Source: Wolfiporia cocos (lineage: Eukaryota > Basidiomycota > Agaricomycetes > Polyporales > Phaeolaceae). From it: DNA of 64,000 nt. The notes beneath the pieces were generated by a model, which did no database searches, was not told where the DNA came from, and was given only the letters and a program-made list of their open reading frames with translations. Made by a program: the position numbers and the translations under genes. Numbering within the stretch: position 1 is the first letter of the stretch; the number at the start of each line of letters is the position of its first letter. Location: positions 2,976,001 through 3,040,000 of the forward strand of contig JACCLO010000001.1 of NCBI GenBank assembly GCA_029448655.1, given 5' to 3'. Shown here in pieces: positions 23,044 to 34,721 of the stretch.

Positions 23044-24331
23044 TTATTCGTCGCTAAGCTCGCCTTCCTCCTTCTCTTCCTTCTGAGCGAGCGCGGGGGG
23101 AGGGGACGGGACGGACTCCTCGATGCCCTCCATCTTGTCCTCAATGTCGGCGTCGGCAGCGAGCTCGCCTGCCTCCGCAGTGGCCGCCTCATCAGCAGGC
23201 GCCGTGGCGGTGTCATTCGTGACGGCGTGGGACTCTTCCTCGCCTTCCTCTTCCTCCTTCTTCTCCACGCTCTTCCGGTCCGGCGTCGTACGCTCCTGCG
23301 CACGCTTGCTGCTCCGTGTCGTCCGCGTGGTCGTAGACGCGGGCGCCGAGCCGGACGTCCCACTCGACGCTGTCGCGCTCGCACTCGAGTTCCGCCGCCT
23401 ACTCGTCGCCGCACGCGACCTGCGCGGGCGCTGCGATCGCTTAGGCGGCACGACAGGCTCGGGCGTCGGCTCAGCCTCAGCTTCGGCTTCAGCCCCTGCC
23501 TCACCCTCCGCCTCGCGCTTTGCCGCAGCCGGCTCGTCCGCGTCCACTGCATCCGGCGCGGGCGACGTGTCCTTGGCCGCCTCGTCATCCTCGGCAGGCG
23601 TCGTCGCCACGGCAGCACTGGCGAGCGGCGAGCCGACGATAGGCGTGGAGGTCCGTGCGCCCCGCGGGTTGCGCGCGCGCTTCGGCGCCGGGGGCGTGGG
23701 CCCGTCGGGCTCGTCCTGCTCGGGCCTGCGCCTGCGCTTCGCGCTGCTGCCGCCGGTGCCGCTCGCCCCGCCCGCACGGCGCTTGCGCGGGCTGCTCGTG
23801 CGCGGTGCCGCCTCGCGCGTGGACGGTACGCTCTCGGGCGTGAGTGCGCCGTCTATGAGCTCGTCCTCGTCCGCGGCGTCGCGGTCGCGCACCTTGGCGG
23901 CAGGGCGGCGGGGGCGGGAGGAGGAACGGCGGCCCGAGTCCTGTGGTTTCTCGGGCGTGTTGTCCTCGACGGAGACCGTGCTCGGCAGGCCAAGCGTCGT
24001 GGGGTCGAGCGGTGGGAGGGACTGCGCGAGCGGGCCCAGCGGGTGGTAGAGGGGCAAGCTCGAGCCCTTGCTGCGTGCATAGGGCCTTGTGCGTATTATT
24101 GTCGTAGGAATGGTCATGTCTACGTGAGAGGCATCTCGCTTGGTCTGTGCGCCGGTGTGCGGCTGGGGACTCGGGGGCGCGTGTGAACCTGTGCTCGCAC
24201 CGTGACGTGAGGAGGTGCACCCAGACGGCGCAAGCGTCAGACTCACTGGGTGTCACAAGCACCTCGATAGGTGTCGAGGAGCAGGGCGATTGGTACGTGA
24301 AGATGGGTTTCCGGCGGATGGTGGACGTAGC
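23044..24331 (-). CDS. Low-complexity, charged, probably nuclear protein
   Basis: Two exons (24331-24201 and 24070-23044) join in frame to give about 385 aa starting MATSTIRRKPIFTYQSP. The protein is predicted to be disordered: runs of Arg/Ser (GRRSSSRPRRPAAK), basic patches (SPRKRRAGG, SAKRRRRPEQ, KRSQRPRRSRAATSRRR) resembling nuclear localisation signals, Glu/Ala repeats (EAGAEAEAEAEPTPEP) and an acidic end (EEGELSDE). I recognise no domain. Coding-like sequence continues upstream on the same strand (24450-24925: SVAEIRNALI, NHVVDASKWTAQLEAAL, QLVDIDGPAPPRL, TPEGPISFDDAASG), so the true start may be in those exons; joining them needs a 1-nt frame correction near 24872. The end at 23044 is firm. 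Confidence 0.6.
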
Positions 24332-24433
24332 CATCGGTGTGGCGGGGTCGTTGAGGTCGTTGGTATAGGCTCTACGAGACAGTGTGCTCAAGGGGATTGC
24401 TCCCAGATACATGCGCAGTCGTTGTTGAGTAGT

Positions 24434-25309
24434 CGTCTTGCGGCAGACATGTCAGTACGCGCGGACGACGTCCTGAGGGTGGGTTGTGGATACCATACCT
24501 GTGCCAGACGCGGCGTCGTCGAACGAAATAGGTCCTTCTGGTGTCTCGCTGTTATCCTGGACCTGTTCTAGGGGTATATTGAGTTACATGTGCTGAATCT
24601 GACGAGGACGAGCTCGTTCGAACACGTTGACGTCGTCGTCTCAGTCGACTTACCCAGCCGAGGAGGTGCTGGTCCGTCTATGTCCACCAGTTGCGACGGA
24701 GTCGATGGTGCGCGCTATCCTGCGGAGGAGGAGGTAGGATGCCAAGTGAGGGAAACAGGCTGCGGTGGTGGAAGATATGAAACAAGGTGCGGTGGCGGGC
24801 AAAGCGCGACGGCGCACTGGTGAGGGCCGCCTCGAGTTGGGCGGTCCATTTGGACGCGTCGACCACGTGGTTATCTAATCAGCGCGTTGCGGATCTCAGC
24901 CACAGATCCCGAACTTAGATCATTCGCTATATCCGGAAACTGCGGTTGCCGTGTCTCCGTTGCTGACCATGTGCGTGAATTGCTGTTCCTCTGGCCCTCG
25001 CCCCGGACGATATGATGATTGAGATGTAGAAGCTATGGTCGACTCTCGCTGTCTGACGAAGCTTGAAAACCCACGGTATGAGGACACTGCGATCGTCTTG
25101 CCGGTTGCGAGACTCGCCTCAGCCTCGAGTCCGGATCGCACTAGCCTAGCGCGATGCGCCATTCGACCAAGAGCGACCGATCGGGATAGCATGAGGCGCA
25201 GTGCAGCTGCTATGAGGTTCGCGAACAGCTTCCATGTAGCAGGTTCGCCCTCGAGCCATATGACCGGATCGAAACAGGGCTGGGACAAGTTGAGGTTCGA
25301 CGCCCTCAA
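24434..25309 (-). other. Coding-like segments upstream of the disordered protein, unresolved
   Basis: Minus-strand peptides here look protein-like but do not form one clean model: MLSRSVALGRMAHRARLV from 25192, DLSSGSVAEIRNALI ending near 24875, DASKWTAQLEAALTSAPSRF from 24860, QLVDIDGPAPPRL near 24680, and EQVQDNSETPEGPISFDDAASG near 24540. They may be 5' exons of the gene ending at 23044 or a separate damaged gene. Confidence 0.3.
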
Positions 25310-25852
25310 GCCCGAAAATGGGCTCTGGCGACCGCAACAGACATTGATGGGGATTTCCCCAGGTCATGTTGGGTGCGCACTGTACATTCCCCCTAAACAC
25401 ATACAGTCGGTCTGGCATTCCTCATTCATGTATCACGACATACTTCACTGGGAAGGTGCTCATTGAGTTTCTGTGGGGCCCCCAATATGTGCCTGTGAGC
25501 ATTCCTTTACATTCTGATATTGCATCAACATCTGCTTGCCATGGGGCAACGATGTCCGTTCTCCCTCCCTTGCTTCGACAGACACAGGCACGGAAGCTCA
25601 TATGACTGGCGAGAGTTCTATCTGGGCCTCCCAACTACCACGAGGAGCCCCGGCTTCGCCGCCGAATTCCCAGCGACTCGTGGGAGAGACGCTACTTTGT
25701 GACCCCACGTCGACATTTCAGTTATAGTCGTGTATTCATGCTGTCGTCTGGGACGAGTCTGAATTGGCGCACGATTCATATTCTGGCCCAACCCTTCTCT
25801 CGTGTCTCCCACAGCCTCTAGTTCTTCTCGTCCCAATATCGTTGTGGAGTCA
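25310..25852. other. Promoter-side region of the first short-chain dehydrogenase
   Basis: No gene is supported here. The stretch includes AACGATGTCCGTTCTCCCTC near 25548, similar to AAGAATGTCCGTTCTCTCTC near 27681 upstream of the second dehydrogenase, suggesting that the duplicated unit includes upstream DNA. Confidence 0.35.
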
Positions 25853-26909
25853 ATGGCCTCGCCGCGAATCTGGTTCAGTAAGCATGCTGGCCTTCTGGTT
25901 CGTCGCCTTCAGCTCATGCGCGTCGCGTTAAAATAGTCACCGGTGCCTCGTCGGGCTTCGGGAGGTTCCTCACCGAGCTTGTCCTGCGCAACGGCGACAT
26001 TGCGATCGCCACTCTGCGGAGCCCCGCAGTGCTTTCGGACCTGAGCGCGATCTACACGCCTGATAAGCTCCTCGTGCTCAAGCTCGACGTGAGCAAGCCC
26101 CAGGAGATTGTGGACGCCTTCACCGCGGCGCAGGCGGCGTTCGGCCGCATCGACGTCGTGTTCAATAATGCGGGATATAGCCTGATGAGCGAGGTCGAGG
26201 GCGCGCCGGATGACGTCGCGCGCGCGATGTTCGAAGTGAACTTCTGGGGTGCGGCGAACGTCAGCCGGGAGGCGGTACGGTTCTTCCGCGATATCAACCA
26301 ACCCATGGGAGGCCGGCTATTGCAGGTGTCGTCGGCAGGCGGCTTGCGAGGCTTATCTGCCCTCGGGCACTATTCTGCAAGCAGGTTCGGTGAGCTGAGC
26401 ACATGGTTTATGCTAGTCCTTAGCTATCTCATTCGATCAAGCTTTGGAGGGCCTCACCGAAGCGCTCGTCTCAGAGCTCCAGCCGGAGTGGAACATCAAG
26501 GTAGCAGCTGTCGGCAATCGTCTATCTTATCCCGTCCTGATTCCGTCACTTACAGGTAACCCTGGTCGAACTCGGTGGCTTCCTGACGAACGCGGGGCGC
26601 AACATGGTGCGCATACCCCCGCACCCGGCCTACGTCGACCCCGTCACCCAAGTTCCAAGCGCGCGCGCGTACTTCGCAAATGATCCAGAGTTCTCGCATC
26701 CTGTCAAGGGCGTCGCTGTGATCTACCGAATTGCTGCTATGTCCGATCCGCCGCTGCACTTCCCTCTCGGTGGTGGGGCGGTCAAGGCGGCAAGGAAGAA
26801 GGGGGAGGCTTTGATTGCGGCTGCTGCAGCATTCGAACCCTATTCTGAGGGGTTGGAGGTTGACTCGGAATACGTAAAGCAAGTACAGCGATCGCGCGAG
26901 AATCAGTAG
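25853..26909 (+). CDS. Short-chain dehydrogenase/reductase, array copy 1
   Basis: This is a classical-type SDR, predicted NAD(P)-dependent, cytosolic, substrate unknown. Exons: 25853-25877 (25 nt), 25937-26389, 26442-26500 and 26556-26909 (296 aa). The first exon encodes only MASPRIWF; the cofactor motif TGASSGFGR (TGxxxGxG) follows the first splice. Further family features are LDVSKPQEIVDAF, the NNAGY motif, an NFWGAANVSREAVRFFRD helix, and S...GHYSASR in the position of the YxxxK catalytic motif; here the Lys of YSASK is Arg (YSASR). The C-terminal part reads TLVELGGFLTNAGRN. Same intron positions as copies 2-4. Confidence 0.88.
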
Positions 26910-27004
26910 TAATGCATTAATTTACGCTCGGGCAGTTGGTTGAATACGAGGATCCGATGAAGAGTATCTTACTCATTCCTGCATCTTATATGTAACATCT
27001 GAAT

Positions 27005-27600
27005 CTGTTACAGTAGTCCGATGTGTCCGATCTTTTCGCGCATGGCTTCAGCCACGGCAGACTTCGCTTCGCGCCGATGACCGGGACCACCACTATGATA
27101 TCAACACCCATCTATCATACCGATGAGCGATTCGTGAAATTTGCACAAGGAAGCTGCGTTCATGAAAGCTACCGACGATTCACCACGTCCGAGTCAATGT
27201 GACGATTCGCGGGTAGCTCCATGCGTGCCGTGATGTAAAAGTCTCCGCCATCCTCGATCTGCATCTCTTCGAGAATGGCTACATCTGGTCTGTATATAGC
27301 TCTAGTACATCATCCCGCCTGCAGTGCAGTGTTCACCTGTTAGCCTTGAACAGGTGATAATTCGCCTTATCTCGTGGGCGACAACAATCATCGCGCGATA
27401 CGTTGGTCTGTGGCTTGTTCGCATTCAGAACCATAGCAAGAATGGCATACCCTAGTTCCGGTGCTATGAGTCCTTTGGCAATACCGCCACACCATTCTAA
27501 CTTAAGATCGCTCTTTTGATTGACGTGAGTGCCTCGCCTGCGCATATGTTGGTGCCACGAATGATCCTGGGTACTAATCAATAGCATATTACCCGAGATT
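27005..27600 (-). pseudogene. Possible degraded gene remnant between SDR copies 1 and 2
   Basis: Minus-strand peptides KGLIAPELGYAILAMVLNAN (near 27480) and AEAMREKIGHIGLL (near 27030) resemble parts of a basidiomycete membrane-protein family with an APEL-type motif and a C-terminal helix. The frames between them are broken and no complete model could be built. Recognition is tentative. Confidence 0.28.
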
Positions 27601-27979
27601 GCAATGGCGCTCAGTGTTGTCGCCGATTAAGCTGCAATAGTGACGGCATAATTTCCCCGTGTAGCCGCTTGGAGGATAAGAATGTCCGTTCTCTCTCCAC
27701 TGTTCCGCCAAACGACAGGCACAGACGCTCAGCTATACTCTAGAACGCGACTTTACGCAGCTCCGTGAATCCACCTGAGTCAGGAATCTGATGAACACCC
27801 TCGTGAGAGGCCGTCCATTTGTGAGCCGATGCCGTGTTGATTCGTGTTTATTGCGCTGATTGGGGGGGGGCGAAAGCAGATTCGCGGCAGGCTATATGTA
27901 TGAGCTGAAGGGAAGTCGCTACGACAGCGGACTTCCCTCTAGAACCATCCGCGCACCTGAATTTCGCGACGTCGAAACA

Positions 27980-29048
27980 ATGGAAACCCCGCGCATTTGG
28001 TTCAGTAAGCTCAACCCTTCCCCCATTCATTGAGCATATCCGACATCTCATGCCGACGTTAGTCACTGGAGCCCTATCGGGCTTTGGGCGGTATCTCACC
28101 GAGCTTGTTCTGCGTAACGGCGAGATTGCCATCGCCACGCTATACGACCCTTCCGCGCCGTCAGGATCCAGCGCGCTCGCGGACCTGCAGGCGCTCTACC
28201 CGCCAGACAAGCTTCTCGTCCTGAATCTAGACGTGAGCAAGCCACAGCAGGTCGTCGACGCTTTTGTCGAGGCGCAAACCACCTTTGGGCGGATTGATGT
28301 CGTGTTCAACAACGCGGGGTACAGCATGATGAGCGAGGTCGAGGGCGCTCCGGAGAGTGCGGCGCGCGCAATGTTCGACGTAAACTTCTGGGGCGCCGCG
28401 AACGTCAGTCGAGAGGCGACCCGGTTCTTCCGCGATGTCAACCAGCCAATAGGAGGAAGACTTCTGCAAGTCTCTTCGGCAGGAGGTATCCAGGCCTATT
28501 CCGCCATTGGTCACTACTCCGCGAGCAAATTCGGTTCGTCTTCACGACCATTAAAAGACACGTATTAGTATATGTCTGATCTCGCTATCCAGCAATCGAG
28601 GGTCTTACTGAAGCGCTTGCCGTGGAGCTGAGGCCTGAGTGGAACATAAAGGTAGATTGGGCGATAGCGACATGGTCATTTCATTCGTTAACGAGAGCAA
28701 CGTTACCAGATTACCCTTATTGAGCTCGGTGGTTTCAAGACTAATGCAGGGCAAAACATGTTGCGGGTGCCCACGCATCCCGCCTACATCGATCCTGTAA
28801 CGCAGAGTCACACTGCACGCAGCTATCTCATGATCAACCCTGCGGTGCCCTCTGACCCCCTCAAGGGAGTCAACGCCATATATCGCCTTGCTGGGATTCC
28901 TAATCCTCCATTGCGATTGCCACTTGGAAAGGATGCGCTTGGGATGGTGAGAAAGAAGGGAGAAGACTTGATTGCGGCGGCTGAACTTAGTACATCGTTT
29001 TCCGAGGGTTTGGAAATAACTGCTGATGCGGAGCAGTCGCGGCTATGA
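27980..29048 (+). CDS. Short-chain dehydrogenase/reductase, array copy 2
   Basis: Exons: 27980-28004 (25 nt), 28063-28533, 28593-28651 and 28710-29048 (297 aa). Start METPRIWF, then TGALSGFGRYL (cofactor motif, one Ser replaced by Leu relative to the other copies), LDVSKPQQVVDAF, FNNAGYSMMSEVEG and the intact catalytic GHYSASK. It carries a six-residue insert (SAPSGSS) after the cofactor strand compared with copies 1 and 3. The 59-nt third exon has the same length in all four copies. It is probably a cytosolic NAD(P)-dependent oxidoreductase; the substrate cannot be read from sequence. Confidence 0.88.
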
Positions 29049-29730
29049 TTTTCACTGTGAGCCAGTGTCGGTGTATCGGATGCACGTCGTAATCACACCG
29101 TTTATTTGTTTCCCGGTTTGGCCCGGGTAACTTATGTGGCGCTGAGCGCTTATGGGTCGCCATTGAGAGTCAACACGTTAGACCTTAATCCATAGCTCAA
29201 GAACGCAGTTGGATAGCTACCCATGCGAGGCTTCGCGAGTAATTCTTGCGTACCAGTAGCGCTCTCAACTCCTACCTCTCGGCGTTTGGTATATCAGACC
29301 ATACCGAGCAATTGATCACCAATCACCGATGAGTCGGTGATCGATTGATCGATGATCTCTGGCTGGCGAGTGGCTACGTAGCGAATTTTATTGGTGTTCC
29401 TAGCATCATGTAGATGACATGTTGCGTATCCCTCGAGCTTGTTATGTCATGCTGAACGTAATACCCGTTCTATCGGGAATTATCAGACGTTTTACAGCGG
29501 CGAGTTGTGATGACTGATGCAATTGAAGCTATTCAAGGACATTCTAGGCGACTACCAACAATGCGTACCCGTATATGACATGTTTGTAAATGTCTGGTTC
29601 AGACCCGACACTGCGTGCTTAATCCGAAGCGGTCCATTTTGGTCTTGGCCGCAGCAAGGGAGGGGTATAAATGCTCTCGCCCATGCGACATGGAGCACAT
29701 CCTCATTGATTTCACATCTTACGACACATA
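29049..29730. other. Intergenic region between SDR copies 2 and 3
   Basis: No gene is seen. A plausible core promoter lies just upstream of copy 3, with GGGGTATAAATGC at about 29662, roughly 65 bp before the start codon. Confidence 0.4.
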
Positions 29731-30754
29731 TGGCACCCAGAGTATGGTTTAGTAAGCATTTGTCGTATTCCGACTCGTAAAGTCTCTACTGACTATCCGC
29801 CTGCGGTCCCTAACGCGCAGTAACCGGCGCCTCCTCCGGCTTCGGAAGGTCCATGACTGAGACCGTTCTGCGCCACGGAGACATCGCAGTCGCAACTCTG
29901 AGAAAGCCAGAAGCCATTGCGGACCTTTCCGCCCAATATCCCCGTGATCGACTCCTCGTTGTGAAGCTGGACGTGAGCAAGGAGGATGAGATCATCTCCG
30001 CATTTACCCAGGCACGGGAGGCATTCGGCCGCATCGACGTCGTCTTCAATAATGCGGGATACGGCGTGCTCGCCGAGGTCGAGGGGACACCGGTGGACGC
30101 CGCCCGCGCGATGTTCGAGGTGAACTTCTGGGGTGCCGCGAATGTCTCACGGGAGGCTGTGCGCCACTTCCGCGAAGTGAACACGCCACAGGGCGGCAGG
30201 CTTCTACAGGTGAACTCCATCGCCGGAATCAGTGGTAAGCCTCTGAATGGGTACTATTGTGCCTCAAAGTTCGGTATGGTATATCAGCTCTAGACTGAAA
30301 CGATAACAGCTGATGGCAAATTCTAGCTCTACAAGGCTTGAGCGAGGCTCTTGTCGCGGAGGCTGATCCAGAGTGGAACATCAAGGTATGCTCCCGGTAT
30401 TCGTGTCATGTACCCAGATTCTTTGATGCAAATCGTCATCAGGTCACCATCATTGAGCCAGGAGGCTTTCGCACGAAGGGTGTTGACTCAGCCGTAAAAG
30501 TGCCGCCGCACCCTGCATACACCAAGGCGACTCTGCCGAGCGCAGGCTTCCGCAAGTGGCTCGAAGACCCCAAGGGACTGGCGGGAGACGTGGATAAGGC
30601 GACGGAGGTGATCTACAAGCTGTCGACTCTACCTGAGCCGCCACTACACTTCTTGCTTGGGCACGATGCTTTGGGCATGGCGAAGGAAAAGCTGAAGAAC
30701 CTCCTCGCGGACATTGACAAGTACGGGTCGTGGTCAGAAGGGACACAGGCTTGA
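29731..30754 (+). CDS. Short-chain dehydrogenase/reductase, array copy 3
   Basis: Exons: 29731-29752 (22 nt, MAPRVWF), 29821-30273, 30327-30385 (59 nt) and 30443-30754 (281 aa). It contains TGASSGFGRSMTE, LDVSKEDEIISAF, NNAGYGVLAEVEG, NSIAGISGKPLNGYYCASK (YxxxK present) and a C-terminal TIIEPGGFRTKGVDS block. It is closest to copy 4 in the cofactor region (GFGRSMTE.VLRHGDIAVATLRKPE is shared in two adjoining pieces). Three intron sites match the other copies. Substrate unknown; the nearby FAD monooxygenase may be a pathway partner, which is inference only. Confidence 0.88.
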
Positions 30755-31262
30755 TTGAAGCTTTTACAGAGTGTTTGTTCTGACTACACTCGTTGTTGTG
30801 CTTAATCTTCAGTCGATGCGATCGTTCATAGAGTGCAGGAGACACGTCTTCTACGCCTGACTCTGCTAGATTTCGCAGGCACAAGCTGATGAGAAATGCC
30901 GCCCACCGGGCGTCCCGCATCTGTATACCCCCTAGTTCTCCCAGCTAGAGATTTGAGGCGTACCCCGACGTTAAATCTAGTACAAAAAAGCGTCAGGAGC
31001 TCAAGCCTCAAGTCTAGATGACCTAAATGTGCAGCATTGCCTGTTACTGCTGGTTATCGATGTGCATTTGGTGACAGTCAGCATATTTACCTCGCCGTCG
31101 CCATGCTGCGTACGTTCGGTCCGCACTGTAACAGAGGAGCGAGTATACCGTCCTGGGCCGAATACTAGTGCGCCGAAGCAGGTCGGCACAGCGCGCTTAG
31201 CTGCCGGACGCGCGCTCCAGGCTATAATTAGGCATCAATGAAGCGCCTTGACCTCGTCCGCC
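30755..31262. other. Intergenic region left of the hAT element
   Basis: No gene supported. The stretch ends at the 8-bp target duplication ATTAGTAC (31263-31270). Confidence 0.4.
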
Positions 31263-31270
31263 ATTAGTAC

Positions 31271-31881
31271 TAGGGCGCGGTGAAATGAAATAGACATCGC
31301 TGTCTATTTAACAGCTAAATAGCAATGGCCCTCTCCGAGGGTCTATTTAACGCATGTACTAATTAGCAAGGGGGTCCGGGCATCCTGATTGGTTCCAATG
31401 GGCGCCTTTCAGGACTGCTCTACCAACAGGCAGCTGTCGCTGCCTGCCAAACCGCACCGCCCGCACCAAAAATATCGACCAAAACGGGGAATTTCCTTTT
31501 TGTAAACATGGTCCAGAAAATGTGCCATGCCATGATCATCTGAAATGGCTGTAAATAGACACCTCTTTGTGTACCCTATACTTGAAGCATTGATGGAGCC
31601 AAGCAAGTCTAAATCTGGCAATAGCACGTCGTCGATAAGAGGCATCCTCAAACGAAGTGCTCGAACTGATACATGACTTTGTGGGAGCGCATCCCATTTT
31701 CCGACATAACCCAACACACAGCCTGTATGATGCAGCGGTCGGGGGTGGCGATCCGCCCTGTCTATTTAACCCAATTTAACACTCGATTTTTGGCCCATCT
31801 CTATTTAACCGTAATTTACATGTAAATTACACCTGCTAAATAGCAGCTGCTATTTAGCACTCTCTATTTCACCACGCCCTA
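31271..31881. mobile_element. Non-autonomous hAT-like DNA transposon (611 bp)
   Basis: The ends are inverted repeats: TAGGGCGCGGTGAAAT at 31271-31286 and ATTTCACCACGCCCTA at 31866-31881, matching 15 of 16 bp when reverse-complemented. Identical 8-bp target duplications ATTAGTAC flank it at 31263-31270 and 31882-31889. Eight-bp duplications with short TIRs are the hAT hallmark. Subterminal CTATTTA/TAAATAG motifs recur on both sides (for example near 31302, 31342, 31760, 31800 and 31835-31855), as expected for transposase-binding repeats. There is no transposase. The inside (about 31400-31560) resembles another locus at 40.6 kb. Confidence 0.85.
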
Positions 31882-31889
31882 ATTAGTAC

Positions 31890-32536
31890 ACTAACATTGA
31901 TCGACACACCGGGGATACAATGGCGCAATGTGTCTTTCCTGGAAGCCCACGAGCTGGACACACCCGGTGATAGGAGCAGACTCGGAGAGAGCTCCGGTTG
32001 GCTTGCCCACTGACGTTTCTCAAATGCAGACTGATTGGCCGTACGCAATTTGAGTGACGTGGCTTGGGCAGTCTAGAGCTGTATTTGGCGAGAGGGAGGG
32101 AGTAGAACGTGATGAGTCTCGCTCCCAAATGGCGCTCGGTCTATCAGAAAGTACATTACTTTGCCCGAAGTCCACGGTCCCATTTAGCACTGTTCAGGTG
32201 AATGCATCTCGCGCACACTGATTAGCACATACAGATCCTTATTTGTCAGAGTTATTCGCAGGTATACATTCGTATGTGATTCCACTCACAGGCGCCCCTT
32301 GTGAAGCAACCCAAAAGACACTGCGCATCACACGATCTGCGCTTCTCATCTTCGGTATGCGCGGGAAAAGAAATTGGGGCTGAAAACCAGGGAGCGTGCG
32401 CCAGCTATTTTATTAATTTCGGTTTCGGTGCATATACTACTGCGCGCAAGAGCAACCGGGCACGATCGGTGGCTAGCCTCACTTCGGGGTACGCCCGAGG
32501 TTATCATCATATACATGCATTTCATGTCAAGCTCAA
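31890..32536. other. Intergenic region right of the hAT element
   Basis: No gene is supported. The end may contain the promoter or a 5' exon of the FAD monooxygenase; an ATG at 32537 opens a frame whose donor at 32615 would join acceptor 32717 in phase. Confidence 0.35.
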
Positions 32537-32717
32537 ATGTGTTCCCCTCTCTTCCAAGGCCCCCCATCTATCCTGGCCTTTCTGCTCCAATTATCATTCT
32601 TCCGTTCCCGAGAGGTAGATGGTATGCGTCTCGTCCTCCTGCGTGCCATTTCTCCTCCCCTGCTCGAGTGCTGTTTGAGCCTGTCTTGTGCCGCTTGCTC
32701 ACAATGCCTGTCATCAG

Positions 32718-34721
32718 GGTGTTCCCGATTTTTTGCCCATTGATTTTATCGTCATCGGGGGTGGCATTGCTGGCCTCACTGCCTCCATTTCCCTCAGTCG
32801 CGTCGGGCACCGTGTGACCCTGCTCGAGCAAAGGTGGGACTTTGACGAGGTGCGTACAAAGACATTGCACAGGTCACTTCAGCGTGGGCAACAGCACGCA
32901 CGTCGCAGACTCAGCTTGCAGGAGGCTGTCGCATAGCTCCGAACATTACGCGGATACTCAGCCGCTGGGGCCTTGATGATGAGCTAAGAGCCATTACATC
33001 TGTGGGACACTTTGTTCAATTTGTGGACTGTAAGCGGATATAATATCGTGCGACTCTCTCGGCCCCGTGCTCCTTCTCATTCTATATAGTTGTAACAGGA
33101 GAATGTGCCGCCAAGGGCGAGTGGGTGGACGACTTCCGCGTCGAAAGTGACGGCGAATTCCTGCTAGCGCACGTGCGCGTTCCCACTTCTTCAAACCATT
33201 TCCTTCTCACTCACACACACACACACTTTTTCAGTACGCGGATTTCCGCAGGTTATTGTACGACACAGCGGTAAGATATGGCACAACTGTCCGTGCGAAT
33301 GCACGCGTAGTCAAAATATCTGTGACTCCAGAGCATTCAACGGTGGTGCTCGAATGCGGGGAGACTTTTTCAGCGGACGTGTTAATCGGAGCAGATGGAA
33401 GCCATTCCATTTCTCGCGCGACCATTCTCGGAAGGAAGACGCCGATAGTACGGAAGCATCTCATCATGTACAAGTATGCACCTCGAGTCCGCTATGCGCG
33501 CATCCTCGCTTCGGATCTGATCGCTTGACCCTAAAGCGCAACCATTTCAATACATGATATGGCTGCAGAACCGACGCTTGCACCCCTCCTTGCAGATGTA
33601 GATGTATGTTATGAATAAGTCGTTCTTCATATTCTCTTACTCTGAACAAGAAAATAGGCATCGTATTATCCTGGTTCGGCAACGGGTGCGGTGCGATAGG
33701 ATTTCAGACGGTATGCACTATACTCCGTAAATTTACCAAGTTGACACTTTCTCCAGATGCGGGACGAATATCACGTACAAATTTATCTACCGGAAGATCC
33801 GCGTACCGCGCAGTTGCCATTTCCAATCTCAGCTGTCAAGCGAGATACGCTGATTGCTTCTCTGGGGAAATGCGAACCAAGGTATATCGCGGATGCGGCA
33901 TCTAATGTGGTGATATGGACGCAAACTTACTTGACTAGAATCAAGAGATTGGCTGAGCTGGCACAATGGGTGCTCGCTCTACCGGTCGTTGACATACCCC
34001 ATCTCGAAGATCCCCTACATGACGATGGACCGTTACTCGTAATCGGGGAAGCTGCCCATCCGTTTCCGGTCGGTCTAGTTGAGAGATCATGAGACGTCTG
34101 CCATTAACCTTCTTCTCTTTCTCCCTTCAAATCCGGCCGCAGGTCGGTTCCATTTATACCATCGGGCTCGCTGCATGCGACGGAATGATGCTTGGACGCT
34201 TGTTTAGCCACTTGCGCCATAGAAGACAAATTCCTGGATTCCTAGACGCGCTCGCGGAAATGCGGCGAAAGCGAGTAGCGCAAGTGTACGAAATCCAGCT
34301 TTCGAATCCAGCAGCGATGTCTGTTCCACCTGGTGTAGATTTGGAGCACACTGATGCGCTGCGTGCGGCACAAGGAATGGGCGACAGCCTAGCGGAAGCC
34401 TTGACTCAAGATGTGCGTCGTTCGTTTTCCACACTTCGCGTTCTGTGCTTGTAATCTTTTGGTATGCACAGCATGTCGCAATGCTTTTTCACGACTTTCC
34501 TTTGAGTTTTTTGTTTGGTAGTTGGTTCCATTTGCTAACTGCCACTATACATGGAACCTTATATGGATATTTGTAACATACTAGCTGATTTTTGTGTATT
34601 GCAGGCAATTCGCGAGGTGTTCGCGTACGACCCAGAGGATGAGGCAGAGGATTGGTGGGTGCAATGGGGCCTTCTTCAAGAACGTGCTTTGGCCATCGAA
34701 GATGAACAGCCTGATGAATGA
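32718..34721 (+). CDS. FAD-dependent monooxygenase (salicylate hydroxylase-like)
   Basis: This is a flavoprotein hydroxylase of the FAD_binding_3 type that would use NAD(P)H and O2 on an aromatic or polyketide-like substrate. Exons: 32718-32849, 32915-33029, 33090-33172, 33235-33473, 33537-33603, 33651-33710, 33757-33881, 33939-34068, 34143-34412 and 34605-34721. Motifs: DFIVIGGGIAGLTASISL (GxGxxG), a conserved Arg helix ending GGCRIAPNITRIL, VLIGADGSHSISR (the DG motif), and LLVIGEAAHPFPVGSIYT in place of the usual GD motif (Asp replaced by Glu). No in-frame ATG precedes GVPDFLPIDFIV; an upstream exon from ATG 32537 to 32614 is one option. Donors at 33604 and acceptor 33651 were chosen by frame. 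No stop interrupts the spliced frame. Confidence 0.75.

Noticed and set aside
24678..24866. Minus-strand frame starting MVDASKWTAQ
   Set aside because: The first codon is GTG, not ATG, so it is not a gene start in a fungus; treated as part of a possible exon instead.
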